From positions 25,297 through 89,296 of the forward strand of contig NZ_JOHY01000025.1 of NCBI RefSeq assembly GCF_000721495.1: 64,000 nt of DNA. The letters are read 5' to 3'. Source of the stretch: Streptomyces sp. NRRL F-5123 (GTDB lineage: Bacteria > Actinomycetota > Actinomycetes > Streptomycetales > Streptomycetaceae). Position numbers and translations under genes: made by a program. This document shows, piece by piece, positions 26,282 to 33,938 of this stretch. The number at the start of each line of letters is the position of its first letter. Within the stretch, counting starts at the first letter, position 1. The notes under the pieces are model-generated. The model saw only the letters and a program-made list of their open reading frames with translations. It made no database searches and was not told the origin of the DNA.

Positions 26282-26430
26282 GTGTGGCAGAATGGCCAGC
26301 TGAGAACTCGACAGCCGTGCAGGAACCCTCTCTCCTTCGGCTGACGCGTCCACCGGGCGCCCGACTCCCGCAACCCCACGTGGAAGCTCGTTGTGCCCAA
26401 ACACGTCAAAAACCAGGAGAATCCACTCCC

Positions 26431-26874
26431 GTGGCAGTCAAGATCAAGCTGAAGCGTCTGGGCAAGATCCGTTCGCCTCACTACCGCATCGTCGTCGCCG
26501 ACTCCCGTACCCGCCGTGACGGCCGGGCCATCGAGGAGATCGGCCTGTACCACCCGGTGCAGAACCCGTCGCGTATCGAGGTCGACTCGGACCGCGCGCA
26601 GTACTGGCTCTCCGTCGGCGCCCAGCCGACCGAGCCGGTGCTCGCCATCCTGAAGCTCACCGGCGACTGGCAGAAGTACAAGGGCCTGGAGGCCCCCGCG
26701 CCGCTGCTGGTCGCGGAGCCCAAGGCCGACAAGCGCGCCCTGTTCGAGGCCGCGGCCAAGGACACCGCCGACGAGCCCAAGGGCGAGGCGATCACGCCGA
26801 AGGCCAAGAAGGCCGACAAGAAGGCCGACGACGCCGCCGAGGCCCCGGCCGCGGCTGAGTCCACCGAGGCCTGA
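26431..26874 (+). CDS. rpsP: 30S ribosomal protein S16 with extended Ala/Lys/Glu tail
   Basis: 147 residues. The first 80 or so are the S16 fold ([45 protein letters not shown]). Beyond about residue 95 is a disordered tail rich in Lys, Ala and Glu, typical of actinobacterial S16, which includes [14 protein letters not shown], also present in S2 of this window. CCAGGAGAATCC precedes GTG 26431. CAGAAT at 26288-26293 may be a -10 box for the rpsP-khpA-rimM-trmD-rplS cluster. khpA follows after two bases. Confidence 0.96.
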   Translation: MAVKIKLKRLGKIRSPHYRIVVADSRTRRDGRAIEEIGLYHPVQNPSRIEVDSDRAQYWLSVGAQPTEPVLAILKLTGDWQKYKGLEAPAPLLVAEPKADKRALFEAAAKDTADEPKGEAITPKAKKADKKADDAAEAPAAAESTEA

Positions 26875-26876
26875 GC

Positions 26877-27116
26877 GTGCTTGAGGAGGCTCTTGAGCAC
26901 CTCGTGAAGGGCATCGTCGACAACCCCGACGATGTGCAGGTGGACATGCGCACCCTGCGTCGCGGCAACGTGCTGGAGGTCCGGGTGCACCCCGACGACC
27001 TCGGCAAGGTGATCGGCCGCAACGGCCGTACCGCCCGCGCGCTGCGCACGGTCGTGGGCGCGCTCGGCGGGCGCGGCATCCGCGTCGACCTCGTCGACGT
27101 CGACCAGGTGCGCTGA
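26877..27116 (+). CDS. khpA: KH-domain RNA-binding protein KhpA
   Basis: 79-residue single KH domain. GKVIGRNGRTARALRTVVGA contains the GxxG loop (GRNG) that grips RNA; the flanking strands are NVLEVRVHPDDL and GIRVDLVDVDQ. KhpA works with KhpB in other bacteria as a global RNA chaperone affecting division. The position between rpsP and rimM is standard in Gram-positives. The GTG start is two bases after the rpsP stop, so it is translationally coupled. Confidence 0.95.
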   Translation: MLEEALEHLVKGIVDNPDDVQVDMRTLRRGNVLEVRVHPDDLGKVIGRNGRTARALRTVVGALGGRGIRVDLVDVDQVR

Positions 27117-27257
27117 CCGCCCGCCGTACCGCACGAATCACCGGCTCGGGCCGGGGGTGGCGCTGCCGCTCCCGGCCCGAGCCGTCTGACGTACCCGCCC
27201 CGGCCGCCGAGGGGAGGGCACGCCCCCCTGAGGCACGCACGAGAGGTGAAGCGCTCC

Positions 27258-27872
27258 ATGCAGCTGGTAGTCGGCAGGATCGGCCGCGCCCACGGCATCA
27301 AGGGCGAGGTGAGCGTGGAGGTGCGCACCGACGAGCCCGAGCTGAGGCTCGCGCCCGGTGCCGTCCTCGCCACCGACCCGGCCGCCACAGGGCCGCTGAC
27401 CATCGCCACCGGGCGGGTGCACAGCGGCCGGCTGATGCTGCGCTTCGAGGGCGTCAGCGACCGCAGCGGCGCCGAGGCGCTGCGCAACACCCTGCTGATC
27501 GCCGAGGTCGACCCGGAGGAGACGCCGGAGGACCCGGAGGAGTTCTACGACCACCAGCTGATCGACCTGGACGTCGTCACGACCGACGGCCGCGAGATCG
27601 GCCGGATCAGCGAGATCAGCCACCTGCCCTACCAGGACCTGCTGGTCGTGGCCCGGCCGGACGGCAGCGAGGTGCTGGTGCCCTTCGTCGCCGAGATCGT
27701 GCCGGAGATCGACCTGGAGGAGCAGCGCGCGGTCATCGACCCGCCGCCCGGCCTGCTCGACGACGAACCCCAGGACGAACTCCAGGAAGAGCCCGAGGAC
27801 GCTCCGGAGGACGCGGCAGGAGATGCCGGGGACGCCGGGGACGCCCCGCGGGGTGCGGCGGACGGCGGCTGA
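27258..27872 (+). CDS. rimM: Ribosome maturation factor RimM
   Basis: RimM helps assemble the 30S head around S19 and 16S rRNA. The 204-residue product has the N-terminal barrel ([19 protein letters not shown]) and the PRC barrel ([21 protein letters not shown]-type block [15 protein letters not shown]). The last 40 residues form an acidic Glu/Asp/Pro tail absent from E. coli RimM. ATG 27258 follows GAGAGGTGAAG by a good spacing; GTG 27246 would overlap that site. trmD starts one base after the stop. Confidence 0.94.
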   Translation: MQLVVGRIGRAHGIKGEVSVEVRTDEPELRLAPGAVLATDPAATGPLTIATGRVHSGRLMLRFEGVSDRSGAEALRNTLLIAEVDPEETPEDPEEFYDHQLIDLDVVTTDGREIGRISEISHLPYQDLLVVARPDGSEVLVPFVAEIVPEIDLEEQRAVIDPPPGLLDDEPQDELQEEPEDAPEDAAGDAGDAGDAPRGAADGG

Positions 27873-27873
27873 C

Positions 27874-28695
27874 ATGCGGATCGACGTCGTCACGATCTTC
27901 CCCGAGTACCTGGAGCCGCTGAACGTCTCGCTGGTCGGCAAGGCCCGCGCCGCCGGGCGGCTGGACGTGCGCGTGCACGACCTGCGCGCGTGGGCGTACG
28001 ACCGCCACAACACCGTCGACGACACCCCGTACGGCGGCGGCCCCGGCATGGTCATGATGACCGGGCCGTGGGGCGAGGCGCTCGACGCCACCCTGGCTGC
28101 GGGATACGAGGCGGGCGCCGGCCGCCCCGCCCTCGTCGTCCCCACCCCGAGCGGGCGGCCCTTCACCCAGCAGCTCGCCGGCGAGCTGGCCGCGCGCCCC
28201 TGGCTGATCTTCGCGCCCGCCCGCTACGAGGGCATCGACACCCGCGTCACCGACGAGTACCGCACCCGGATGCCGGTGTACGAGGTCTCCATCGGCGACT
28301 ACGTGCTGGCCGGCGGCGAGGCCGCGGTTCTGGTCGTGACGGAGGCGGTGGCCCGGCTGCTGCCCGGCGTGCTCGGCAACGCCCAGTCGCACCGGGACGA
28401 CTCCTTCGCCCCCGGCGCCATGGCCGACCTGCTGGAGGGCCCCGTCTACACCAAGCCCCCGCAGTGGCGGGGCCGCGGCATCCCCGACGTGCTGCTCAGC
28501 GGCCACCACGGCAAGATCGCCCGCTGGCGGCGCGACGAGGCGCTGCGCCGCACCGTCGCCCACCGCCCCGACCTGATCCGGCGCTGCGACCCGGCCGCCT
28601 TCGACCGGAAGGACCGGGAGATGCTGAGCATCCTGGGCTGGCAGCAGGGCCCGGACGGGCGATTTGGGCCGAGCCCGCACGTCATGGAAGAATGA
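27874..28695 (+). CDS. trmD: tRNA (guanine-37-N1)-methyltransferase
   Basis: TrmD methylates G37 next to the anticodon and prevents +1 frameshifts; it is an essential SPOUT-knot dimer. The 273-residue product shows [28 protein letters not shown], the knot [14 protein letters not shown] (SAM loop) and the C-terminal [14 protein letters not shown] motif. ATG 27874 is one base after rimM. Coupling to rimM and rplS is the common arrangement. Confidence 0.96.
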   Translation: MRIDVVTIFPEYLEPLNVSLVGKARAAGRLDVRVHDLRAWAYDRHNTVDDTPYGGGPGMVMMTGPWGEALDATLAAGYEAGAGRPALVVPTPSGRPFTQQLAGELAARPWLIFAPARYEGIDTRVTDEYRTRMPVYEVSIGDYVLAGGEAAVLVVTEAVARLLPGVLGNAQSHRDDSFAPGAMADLLEGPVYTKPPQWRGRGIPDVLLSGHHGKIARWRRDEALRRTVAHRPDLIRRCDPAAFDRKDREMLSILGWQQGPDGRFGPSPHVMEE

Positions 28696-28828
28696 GCGGC
28701 TGCTGCCGGTCCGGCGCGCGCCCCTGCCACAGGGGGAACGACGCCCGCCACCACCGGTCGCCAAACACCTCATCCGATTTGATGTTCCGCCGATGACCTG
28801 TGGCATCGGCGAGGAAGCAGACACCGAC

Positions 28829-29179
28829 ATGGCCAACCTGATCGCGGACGTCAACAGCGCGTCGCTGCGCAGCGACATCCCCGCCTTCCGCCCCGGCGAC
28901 ACCGTCAACGTCCACGTGCGCGTCATCGAGGGCAACCGCTCCCGTGTGCAGCAGTTCAAGGGCGTCGTCATCCGCCGCCAGGGCGCGGGCATCAGCGAGA
29001 CCTTCACCGTCCGCAAGGTCAGCTTCTCGGTCGGCGTCGAGCGCACCTTCCCCGTGCACACCCCGATCGTGGAGAAGATCGAGGTCGTGACCCGCGGTGA
29101 CGTCCGCCGCGCCAAGCTCTACTACCTGCGCGAGCTGCGGGGCAAGGCCGCGAAGATCAAGGAGAAGCGCGAGAACTGA
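28829..29179 (+). CDS. rplS: 50S ribosomal protein L19
   Basis: 116-residue protein at the 30S/50S interface. It starts [20 protein letters not shown] and has the conserved [30 protein letters not shown] and [17 protein letters not shown], ending [18 protein letters not shown]. The 133-base spacer after trmD could hold its own promoter or leader. A four-gene signal peptidase cluster follows. Confidence 0.97.
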   Translation: MANLIADVNSASLRSDIPAFRPGDTVNVHVRVIEGNRSRVQQFKGVVIRRQGAGISETFTVRKVSFSVGVERTFPVHTPIVEKIEVVTRGDVRRAKLYYLRELRGKAAKIKEKREN

Positions 29180-29224
29180 GCGCGTCGCGGGCCGTCCGCG
29201 GCGGCCGGATAGGCTCTGGCCCCG

Positions 29225-29944
29225 ATGGACACCGACGTATCACCACCGGAACGCGACCGTTCCCCCGCCGCCGACGAGGCGGAAGCGGAGGAGCGGTCGC
29301 GTTCTGCTGTGTCCGGCGGAAGCCGGTCGCGCGCGCTGCTTGCCCTGTGGGAGGAGTGGCGGCGTACGATCCTCCTCGCGGCGGCAGGCGTGGGCGCGAT
29401 GCTGCTGGTCACCACCTTCGTGGTACGGCCCTACCAGGTGCCGAGCGGCTCGATGGAGGGCACGTTGCGGATCGGCGACCGGGTGCTGGTCGACAAGCTG
29501 GCATACCGTTTCGGCGGCACACCCCGGAGGGGGGACGTGATCGTGTTCGACGGTGACGGCTCCTTCACCCAGAAGCCCGGCACGGACTTCGTCAAACGGG
29601 TGATCGGCGTCGGCGGCGACCGGGTCACCTGCTGCGACGCCGAGGGCCGGATCATGGTGAACGGCCACCCGCTGGACGAGACCTACCTTTATCCCGGTAA
29701 CACGCCCTCCCAGGTACGGTTCGACATCGTGGTGCCGGACGGAAAGCTGTGGGTGATGGGTGACCACCGCGACGACTCCCGAGACTCGCGTGACCACCTG
29801 GGCGACCCCGGCGGCGGTACCGTCCCGGTCGGCCGGGTGATCGGCCGCGCCGACTGGATCGCCTGGCCGGTCGGCCACTGGACCCGGCTGCGCCGCCCCG
29901 CGGCCTTCTCCGACGTGCCCGCCCCGGCCGGCGCGCATGGGTAA
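29225..29944 (+). CDS. sipW: Type I signal peptidase, SipW-like
   Basis: First of four adjacent type I signal peptidases, which remove signal peptides from exported proteins on the outer face of the membrane. 239 residues: a cytoplasmic charged leader, one membrane helix (about 42-60), catalytic Ser in VPSGSMEGTL and catalytic Lys in FVKRVIGVGGD, then MGDHRDDSRDSR. It lacks a C-terminal membrane helix, which in S. lividans distinguishes SipW from SipX, SipY and SipZ. The symbol is assigned by order and this trait. The start of the next gene overlaps by 8 bases. Confidence 0.9.
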   Translation: MDTDVSPPERDRSPAADEAEAEERSRSAVSGGSRSRALLALWEEWRRTILLAAAGVGAMLLVTTFVVRPYQVPSGSMEGTLRIGDRVLVDKLAYRFGGTPRRGDVIVFDGDGSFTQKPGTDFVKRVIGVGGDRVTCCDAEGRIMVNGHPLDETYLYPGNTPSQVRFDIVVPDGKLWVMGDHRDDSRDSRDHLGDPGGGTVPVGRVIGRADWIAWPVGHWTRLRRPAAFSDVPAPAGAHG

Positions 29945-31202
29945 CCGCGGCAAGGGCCGCCGGACGCTCTTCGGCGGCGTGGTGGACACGGAGCCGGCCT
30001 CCGGCGAGGGCACCGAAGGGGTCGAGGACGCCGGGTCCGAGGACGGGCCGCGGCTGACCGGCAGCACCCGGGTCGAGCGGCGGCGGCTGGCCCGCAAGGT
30101 GGCCCGCAGAAGGCGCCGCTCCCTGGCGCGGGAGGTGCCGCTGCTGGTCCTGGTGGCGCTGGTCATCGCGCTGGTGCTGAAGACCTTCCTGGTGCAGGCG
30201 TTCGTCATCCCCTCGGGGTCGATGGAGCAGACCATCCAGATCGGCGACCGGGTGCTGGTCGACAAGCTCACCCCGTGGTTCGGCGCCGAGCCGCACCGCG
30301 GCGACGTGGTCGTCTTCAAGGACCCGGGCGGCTGGCTGCACGGCGAGCCGGAGCCCAAGCCCGACCCGGTGGTCGTCAAGCAGGTGAAACAGGTCTTCAC
30401 CTTCATCGGGCTGCTGCCGGCCAGCGGCGAGCAGGACCTGATCAAGCGGGTGATCGGCGTCGGCGGCGACACCGTGCAGTGCTGCGACGCGAAGGGGCGG
30501 CTGCTCGTCAACGGCACGCCCCTCGACGAGCCCTATCTGTACCCGGGTAATCCACCCTCATTGATGAAATTCACCGACCATGTACCCGAGGGGCGGCTGT
30601 GGGTCATGGGCGACCATCGCTCGGATTCCGCCGACTCGCGTTATCACACCGGCCAGCCCGGAGGCGGCACGATCCCGGAGAGTCTGGTGGTCGGACGGGC
30701 TTTCGTGATCGGCTGGCCGGTCGGCCACTGGCAGCGGCTCAAGGAGCCGGAGACGTTCGCGGGCGTCGCGGACCCCGGTTCGGCGACGACGGCGGACACA
30801 GCCGCGACCACTAGTGTGGGCTCGGCCAAGAACGGTCCAAGAACGGACCAGCTCGCGACCCCCGTGGAACTGTCACTCGTTATGGGTGTGGCAGGGCTGC
30901 GCCGGCGGCGCGGCGGGCGGTGTTCCAGAGTGAGGAGTGGATGTGGGGGACCTGGTGGTCGGCGCGCGATCTGGACCCGGCGAGCCCGAGAAGCGGGATG
31001 CCGCGGGGCCCGCGGCCGACGCGTCGGCGGCGGATGCCGCGGTCCCTGGACGCTCCGCGGCCGGGCCGTCGTACGCCGATGGGCCGTTGTACGCCGATGG
31101 TGCGGGCACCCCGTCCGTTCCGGCGGCGGGTCCGTCGTACGGCGACGGTTCCGGCGTGACGTCCGCTCCGGTGGCCGGTCCGGACCTGACGCAGGGCGCT
31201 GA
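29937..31202 (+). CDS. sipX: Type I signal peptidase, SipX-like, with long Arg/Gly C-terminal tail
   Basis: 421-residue frame. Residues about 1-325 are a standard Sip protein: Arg-rich leader, membrane helix (PLLVLVALVIALVLKTFLVQ), catalytic Ser in IPSGSMEQT, Lys in LIKRVIGVGGD and MGDHRSDSADSR, then a weak C-terminal hydrophobic segment (PVELSLVMGVAGL). From about residue 335 the frame runs on as Arg/Gly/Cys-rich sequence to a stop at 31202, overlapping the next gene by 266 bases. S. lividans SipX is about 320 residues, so this tail is either read-through into the sipY leader region or a lost stop. The catalytic part is certain; the tail is doubtful. Confidence 0.85.
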   Translation: MGNRGKGRRTLFGGVVDTEPASGEGTEGVEDAGSEDGPRLTGSTRVERRRLARKVARRRRRSLAREVPLLVLVALVIALVLKTFLVQAFVIPSGSMEQTIQIGDRVLVDKLTPWFGAEPHRGDVVVFKDPGGWLHGEPEPKPDPVVVKQVKQVFTFIGLLPASGEQDLIKRVIGVGGDTVQCCDAKGRLLVNGTPLDEPYLYPGNPPSLMKFTDHVPEGRLWVMGDHRSDSADSRYHTGQPGGGTIPESLVVGRAFVIGWPVGHWQRLKEPETFAGVADPGSATTADTAATTSVGSAKNGPRTDQLATPVELSLVMGVAGLRRRRGGRCSRVRSGCGGPGGRRAIWTRRAREAGCRGARGRRVGGGCRGPWTLRGRAVVRRWAVVRRWCGHPVRSGGGSVVRRRFRRDVRSGGRSGPDAGR

Positions 31203-32250
31203 CGTGCCCGGCGGCGCGTCCGGGGCCGTACCCGGGGCCATGCCCGCGGGGACGGGCTTCCCGGCGATGGCCGGCGGCGAGCCGGTCGGCCCGGTGGGGC
31301 CCGCCGACCCGGACCCGGCGGACGGCGACGGCGGTGACGGCGACGACGGCCGCAGCGGCGGCGACGGCGAGGCCGGACGCCCCGGGCGGCCCTCGCAGGC
31401 CAGGCCGCGGTCGTTCTGGAAGGAGCTGCCGCTGCTCATCGGCATCGCGCTGGTACTGGCGCTGCTGATCAAGACGTTCCTGGTGCAGGCCTTCTCCATC
31501 CCGTCCGACTCGATGAACAACACCCTGCTGCAGGGCGACCGGGTGCTCGTCGACAAGCTCACCCCGTGGTTCGGCTCGGAGCCGAGCCGCGGCCAGGTCG
31601 TCGTCTTCCACGACCCGGGCGGCTGGCTTCCGGAGAACCCCGAGCCCAGCAGCAACCCGGTGGTGCGCGGGCTGCAGAAGGGCCTGAGCTTCATCGGCCT
31701 GATGCCGTCCGCCGACGAGAAGGACCTGATCAAGCGGGTGATCGGGGTCGGCGGAGACACGGTGTCCTGTACCGGCACCGGCCCGGTGACGGTCAACGGC
31801 AAGGCGCTGGACGAGCCGTACGTCTTCCCGGGCAACACCCCGTGCAGCCCGGACAAGCCCTTCAAGGTGACGGTGCCCAAGAACCACATCTGGGTCATGG
31901 GCGACCACCGGCAGGACTCGCTGGACTCGCGCTTCCACATGGACCAGCCGAGCCACGGCTTCGTCGACGACAAGTACGTGGTCGGCCGCGCCATCGTGGT
32001 GGCCTGGCCGGTGAACCGCTGGGACTGGCTGTCCATCCCCTCGACCTTCTCGCAGCCGGGCATCTCGGCGGCCGGTTCCGCCGCTCCCGCGGCCGCGGGT
32101 GTGGCGGGCGCGCTGCCGCTGGTGATGTGGCGCCGGCGGCGGCTGCTGTCGGCCGGGGGCGGGCCGGTGGCCGGCGACGGCGGTGCGGACGGGCCGGGCG
32201 ACGGGTCGAGCGGTGCGGGCGGTCCCGACCGCGGCCGGGAAGACTGCTGA
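30937..32250 (+). CDS. sipY: Type I signal peptidase, SipY-like
   Basis: 437-residue frame. After VGDLVVGARSG it has a disordered Gly/Ala/Pro/Asp leader of about 140 residues, much longer than in S. lividans SipY. The enzyme follows: FWKELPLLIGIALVLALLIK helix, catalytic Ser in IPSDSMNNT, Lys in LIKRVIGVGGD, MGDHRQDSLDSR, and a C-terminal anchor (AAGVAGALPLVMW). GTG 30937 is given; GTG 30943 is equally likely because GAGGAG ends five bases before it. The first 266 bases overlap the tail of sipX in another frame. Confidence 0.88.
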   Translation: MDVGDLVVGARSGPGEPEKRDAAGPAADASAADAAVPGRSAAGPSYADGPLYADGAGTPSVPAAGPSYGDGSGVTSAPVAGPDLTQGADVPGGASGAVPGAMPAGTGFPAMAGGEPVGPVGPADPDPADGDGGDGDDGRSGGDGEAGRPGRPSQARPRSFWKELPLLIGIALVLALLIKTFLVQAFSIPSDSMNNTLLQGDRVLVDKLTPWFGSEPSRGQVVVFHDPGGWLPENPEPSSNPVVRGLQKGLSFIGLMPSADEKDLIKRVIGVGGDTVSCTGTGPVTVNGKALDEPYVFPGNTPCSPDKPFKVTVPKNHIWVMGDHRQDSLDSRFHMDQPSHGFVDDKYVVGRAIVVAWPVNRWDWLSIPSTFSQPGISAAGSAAPAAAGVAGALPLVMWRRRRLLSAGGGPVAGDGGADGPGDGSSGAGGPDRGREDC

Positions 32251-32284
32251 CCGCCGGGGGTACCCCCGGGTAGGGTTCGGCTCC

Positions 32285-33070
32285 ATGAGCAGTAGCAGCG
32301 GTGCGGTGACCAGCACCACACGAAGCGGGACCGTACGGCGGAGCACGTCCGGCAGCGGTGGCGGGATCGGGCACCGGGTGTCCGGCATCGTCATCGCCGT
32401 CGGCAGCGTGCTCTTCATAGGCTCCTGCGTGTGGGGCGCGCTGGTCTACCGCCCCTACACGGTGCCGACCACCTCGATGGTGCCGACGGTCCGGCCGGGC
32501 GACAAGGTGGTGGCCCAGAAGGTCTCCGGCTCGGATGTGCGCCGCGGCGACGTGGTGGTCTTCCAGGACAAGCTGTGGGGCAGCGAGCCGCTGGTCAAGC
32601 GGGTCGTCGGGATCGGCGGCGACACCGTGCAGTGCTGCGACGCGCAGGGGCGGCTGCTGGTGAACGGCACGCCGATCGACGAGACGTACCTCAACGGCGG
32701 CGCGCCCTCCGGCAAGGACGGCGCGAGCCGCGCCTCGCTCGAATCCTTCCGCACCCGGGTGCCGGCCGGGAAACTCTTCCTGCTGGGCGACAACCGCTCG
32801 GTGTCCGAGGACTCCCGGCTGCACCTGGCCGACGCCGAGGGCGGCGCGGTCCCGGCGACCGATGTGAAGGCCCGGGTGGACGGGATCGCCTGGCCCACGT
32901 CGCGGATGGGACTGCTGCCGCGCACCTCGGCGTTCCACGCCGTCCCGGGCGGGGCTTCCCCCGGGCAGGGGCCGCTGGGCATGCTGGTGGTCGCGGCGAT
33001 CGTCGGGGTGGTGTTCATCCTGGGCGGCGCGGCCTACGACCCGCTGGCCAAGCTGCTGAGGCGCAGATGA
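32285..33070 (+). CDS. sipZ: Type I signal peptidase, SipZ-like
   Basis: 261 residues, the most divergent of the four. The N-terminal helix (VSGIVIAVGSVLFIGSCVWG) is followed by YTVPTTSMVPTV with catalytic Ser, LVKRVVGIGGDTVQCCD with catalytic Lys, and LLGDNRSVSEDSRLH, where the usual MGDHR becomes LGDNR, the more common bacterial form. A C-terminal helix (LGMLVVAAIVGVVFILGG) anchors it a second time. ATG 32285 is the first start after sipY. Its stop overlaps a 29-codon ORF by ATGA. Confidence 0.92.
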   Translation: MSSSSGAVTSTTRSGTVRRSTSGSGGGIGHRVSGIVIAVGSVLFIGSCVWGALVYRPYTVPTTSMVPTVRPGDKVVAQKVSGSDVRRGDVVVFQDKLWGSEPLVKRVVGIGGDTVQCCDAQGRLLVNGTPIDETYLNGGAPSGKDGASRASLESFRTRVPAGKLFLLGDNRSVSEDSRLHLADAEGGAVPATDVKARVDGIAWPTSRMGLLPRTSAFHAVPGGASPGQGPLGMLVVAAIVGVVFILGGAAYDPLAKLLRRR

Positions 33071-33095
33071 CCACCCCGGTGCTCGCTTCGGTTGT

Positions 33096-33110
33096 GCGGG
33101 AAAGTCCCGC
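33096..33110 (+). terminator. Small hairpin after the sip cluster
   Basis: GCGGGA (33096-33101) and TCCCGC (33105-33110) form a perfect 6-bp stem with a 3-base loop, 26 bases beyond the sipZ stop. It probably ends or attenuates the sip operon before the DUF2469 gene. Confidence 0.5.
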
Positions 33111-33169
33111 GGTGTCGTGGGAGCTTGTGACGCACAATGGGTGCACGTACGGCTGAAGGGGAACACACG

Positions 33170-33496
33170 ATGAGCGCCGAGGACCTCGAAAAGTACGAGA
33201 CCGAGATGGAGCTGAAGCTCTACAGGGAGTACCGCGACGTCGTCGGCCTGTTCAAGTACGTGATCGAGACCGAGCGGCGCTTCTACCTCACCAACGACTA
33301 CGAGATGCAGGTGCACTCGGTGCAGGGTGAGGTGTTCTTCGAGGTCTCGATGGCCGACGCATGGGTCTGGGACATGTACCGCCCGGCCCGGTTCGTCAAG
33401 CAGGTGCGGGTGCTCACGTTCAAGGACGTGAACATCGAGGAGCTGAACAAGGCGGATCTGGACCTGCCGTCGGACGACTCGGGCTTCGGTAGCTGA
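33170..33496 (+). CDS. DUF2469 family protein
   Basis: 108-residue protein almost invariant in actinobacteria and of unknown function. It starts [20 protein letters not shown] and carries [17 protein letters not shown] and the aromatic run [15 protein letters not shown]; the last 20 residues are acidic ([13 protein letters not shown]). No membrane segment or catalytic motif is evident. The ATG has GAAGGGGAA upstream. CACAAT at 33133-33138 may be its -10 box. It regularly precedes yraN in this group. Confidence 0.93.
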   Translation: MSAEDLEKYETEMELKLYREYRDVVGLFKYVIETERRFYLTNDYEMQVHSVQGEVFFEVSMADAWVWDMYRPARFVKQVRVLTFKDVNIEELNKADLDLPSDDSGFGS

Positions 33497-33575
33497 GAAG
33501 TTATCCACAGGCCGGACTTCAAGATCATCTTCGAGGGACCACTCTCTGTCACAGTCGGTGACGGAGGTGGTACTC

Positions 33576-33938
33576 ATGAACGCACGAGGTGCGCTGGGGC
33601 GGTACGGCGAGGACGTCGCGGTCCGGGCGCTGCAGGCCGCGGGCCTGAGGGTGATCGGGCGGAACTGGCGGCACGGCCGCGGCGGTGAGATCGACATCCT
33701 CGCGGCCGAGGGCGACGCCCTGGTGATCTGCGAGGTCAAGACCCGGCGGGCCGGGCGGTTCCAGCATCCGCGGGAGGCCCTGTCGGCGGCCAAGCTGACC
33801 CGGCTGCGGTCGCTGGCCGAGCGCTGGACCGCCGAGCACGGCGGGGCTCCGCCGGGCGGGGTCAGGATCGACCTGGTGGGCGTCGTCCTTCCCGACCGCG
33901 GGGCACCCGAGGTCGACCACGTGCGGGGGGTGGCGTGA
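33576..33938 (+). CDS. YraN/UPF0102 family nuclease-fold protein
   Basis: 120-residue protein with the restriction-endonuclease-like core: [40 protein letters not shown] (the E...D...EVK pattern of PD-(D/E)XK nucleases) and RIDLVGVVL. Activity is unproven for the family. GGAGGTGG lies five bases before ATG 33576. Its TGA overlaps the next ATG (TGATG), forming a coupled yraN-comM-dprA unit whose partners act on incoming or damaged DNA. Confidence 0.93.
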   Translation: MNARGALGRYGEDVAVRALQAAGLRVIGRNWRHGRGGEIDILAAEGDALVICEVKTRRAGRFQHPREALSAAKLTRLRSLAERWTAEHGGAPPGGVRIDLVGVVLPDRGAPEVDHVRGVA

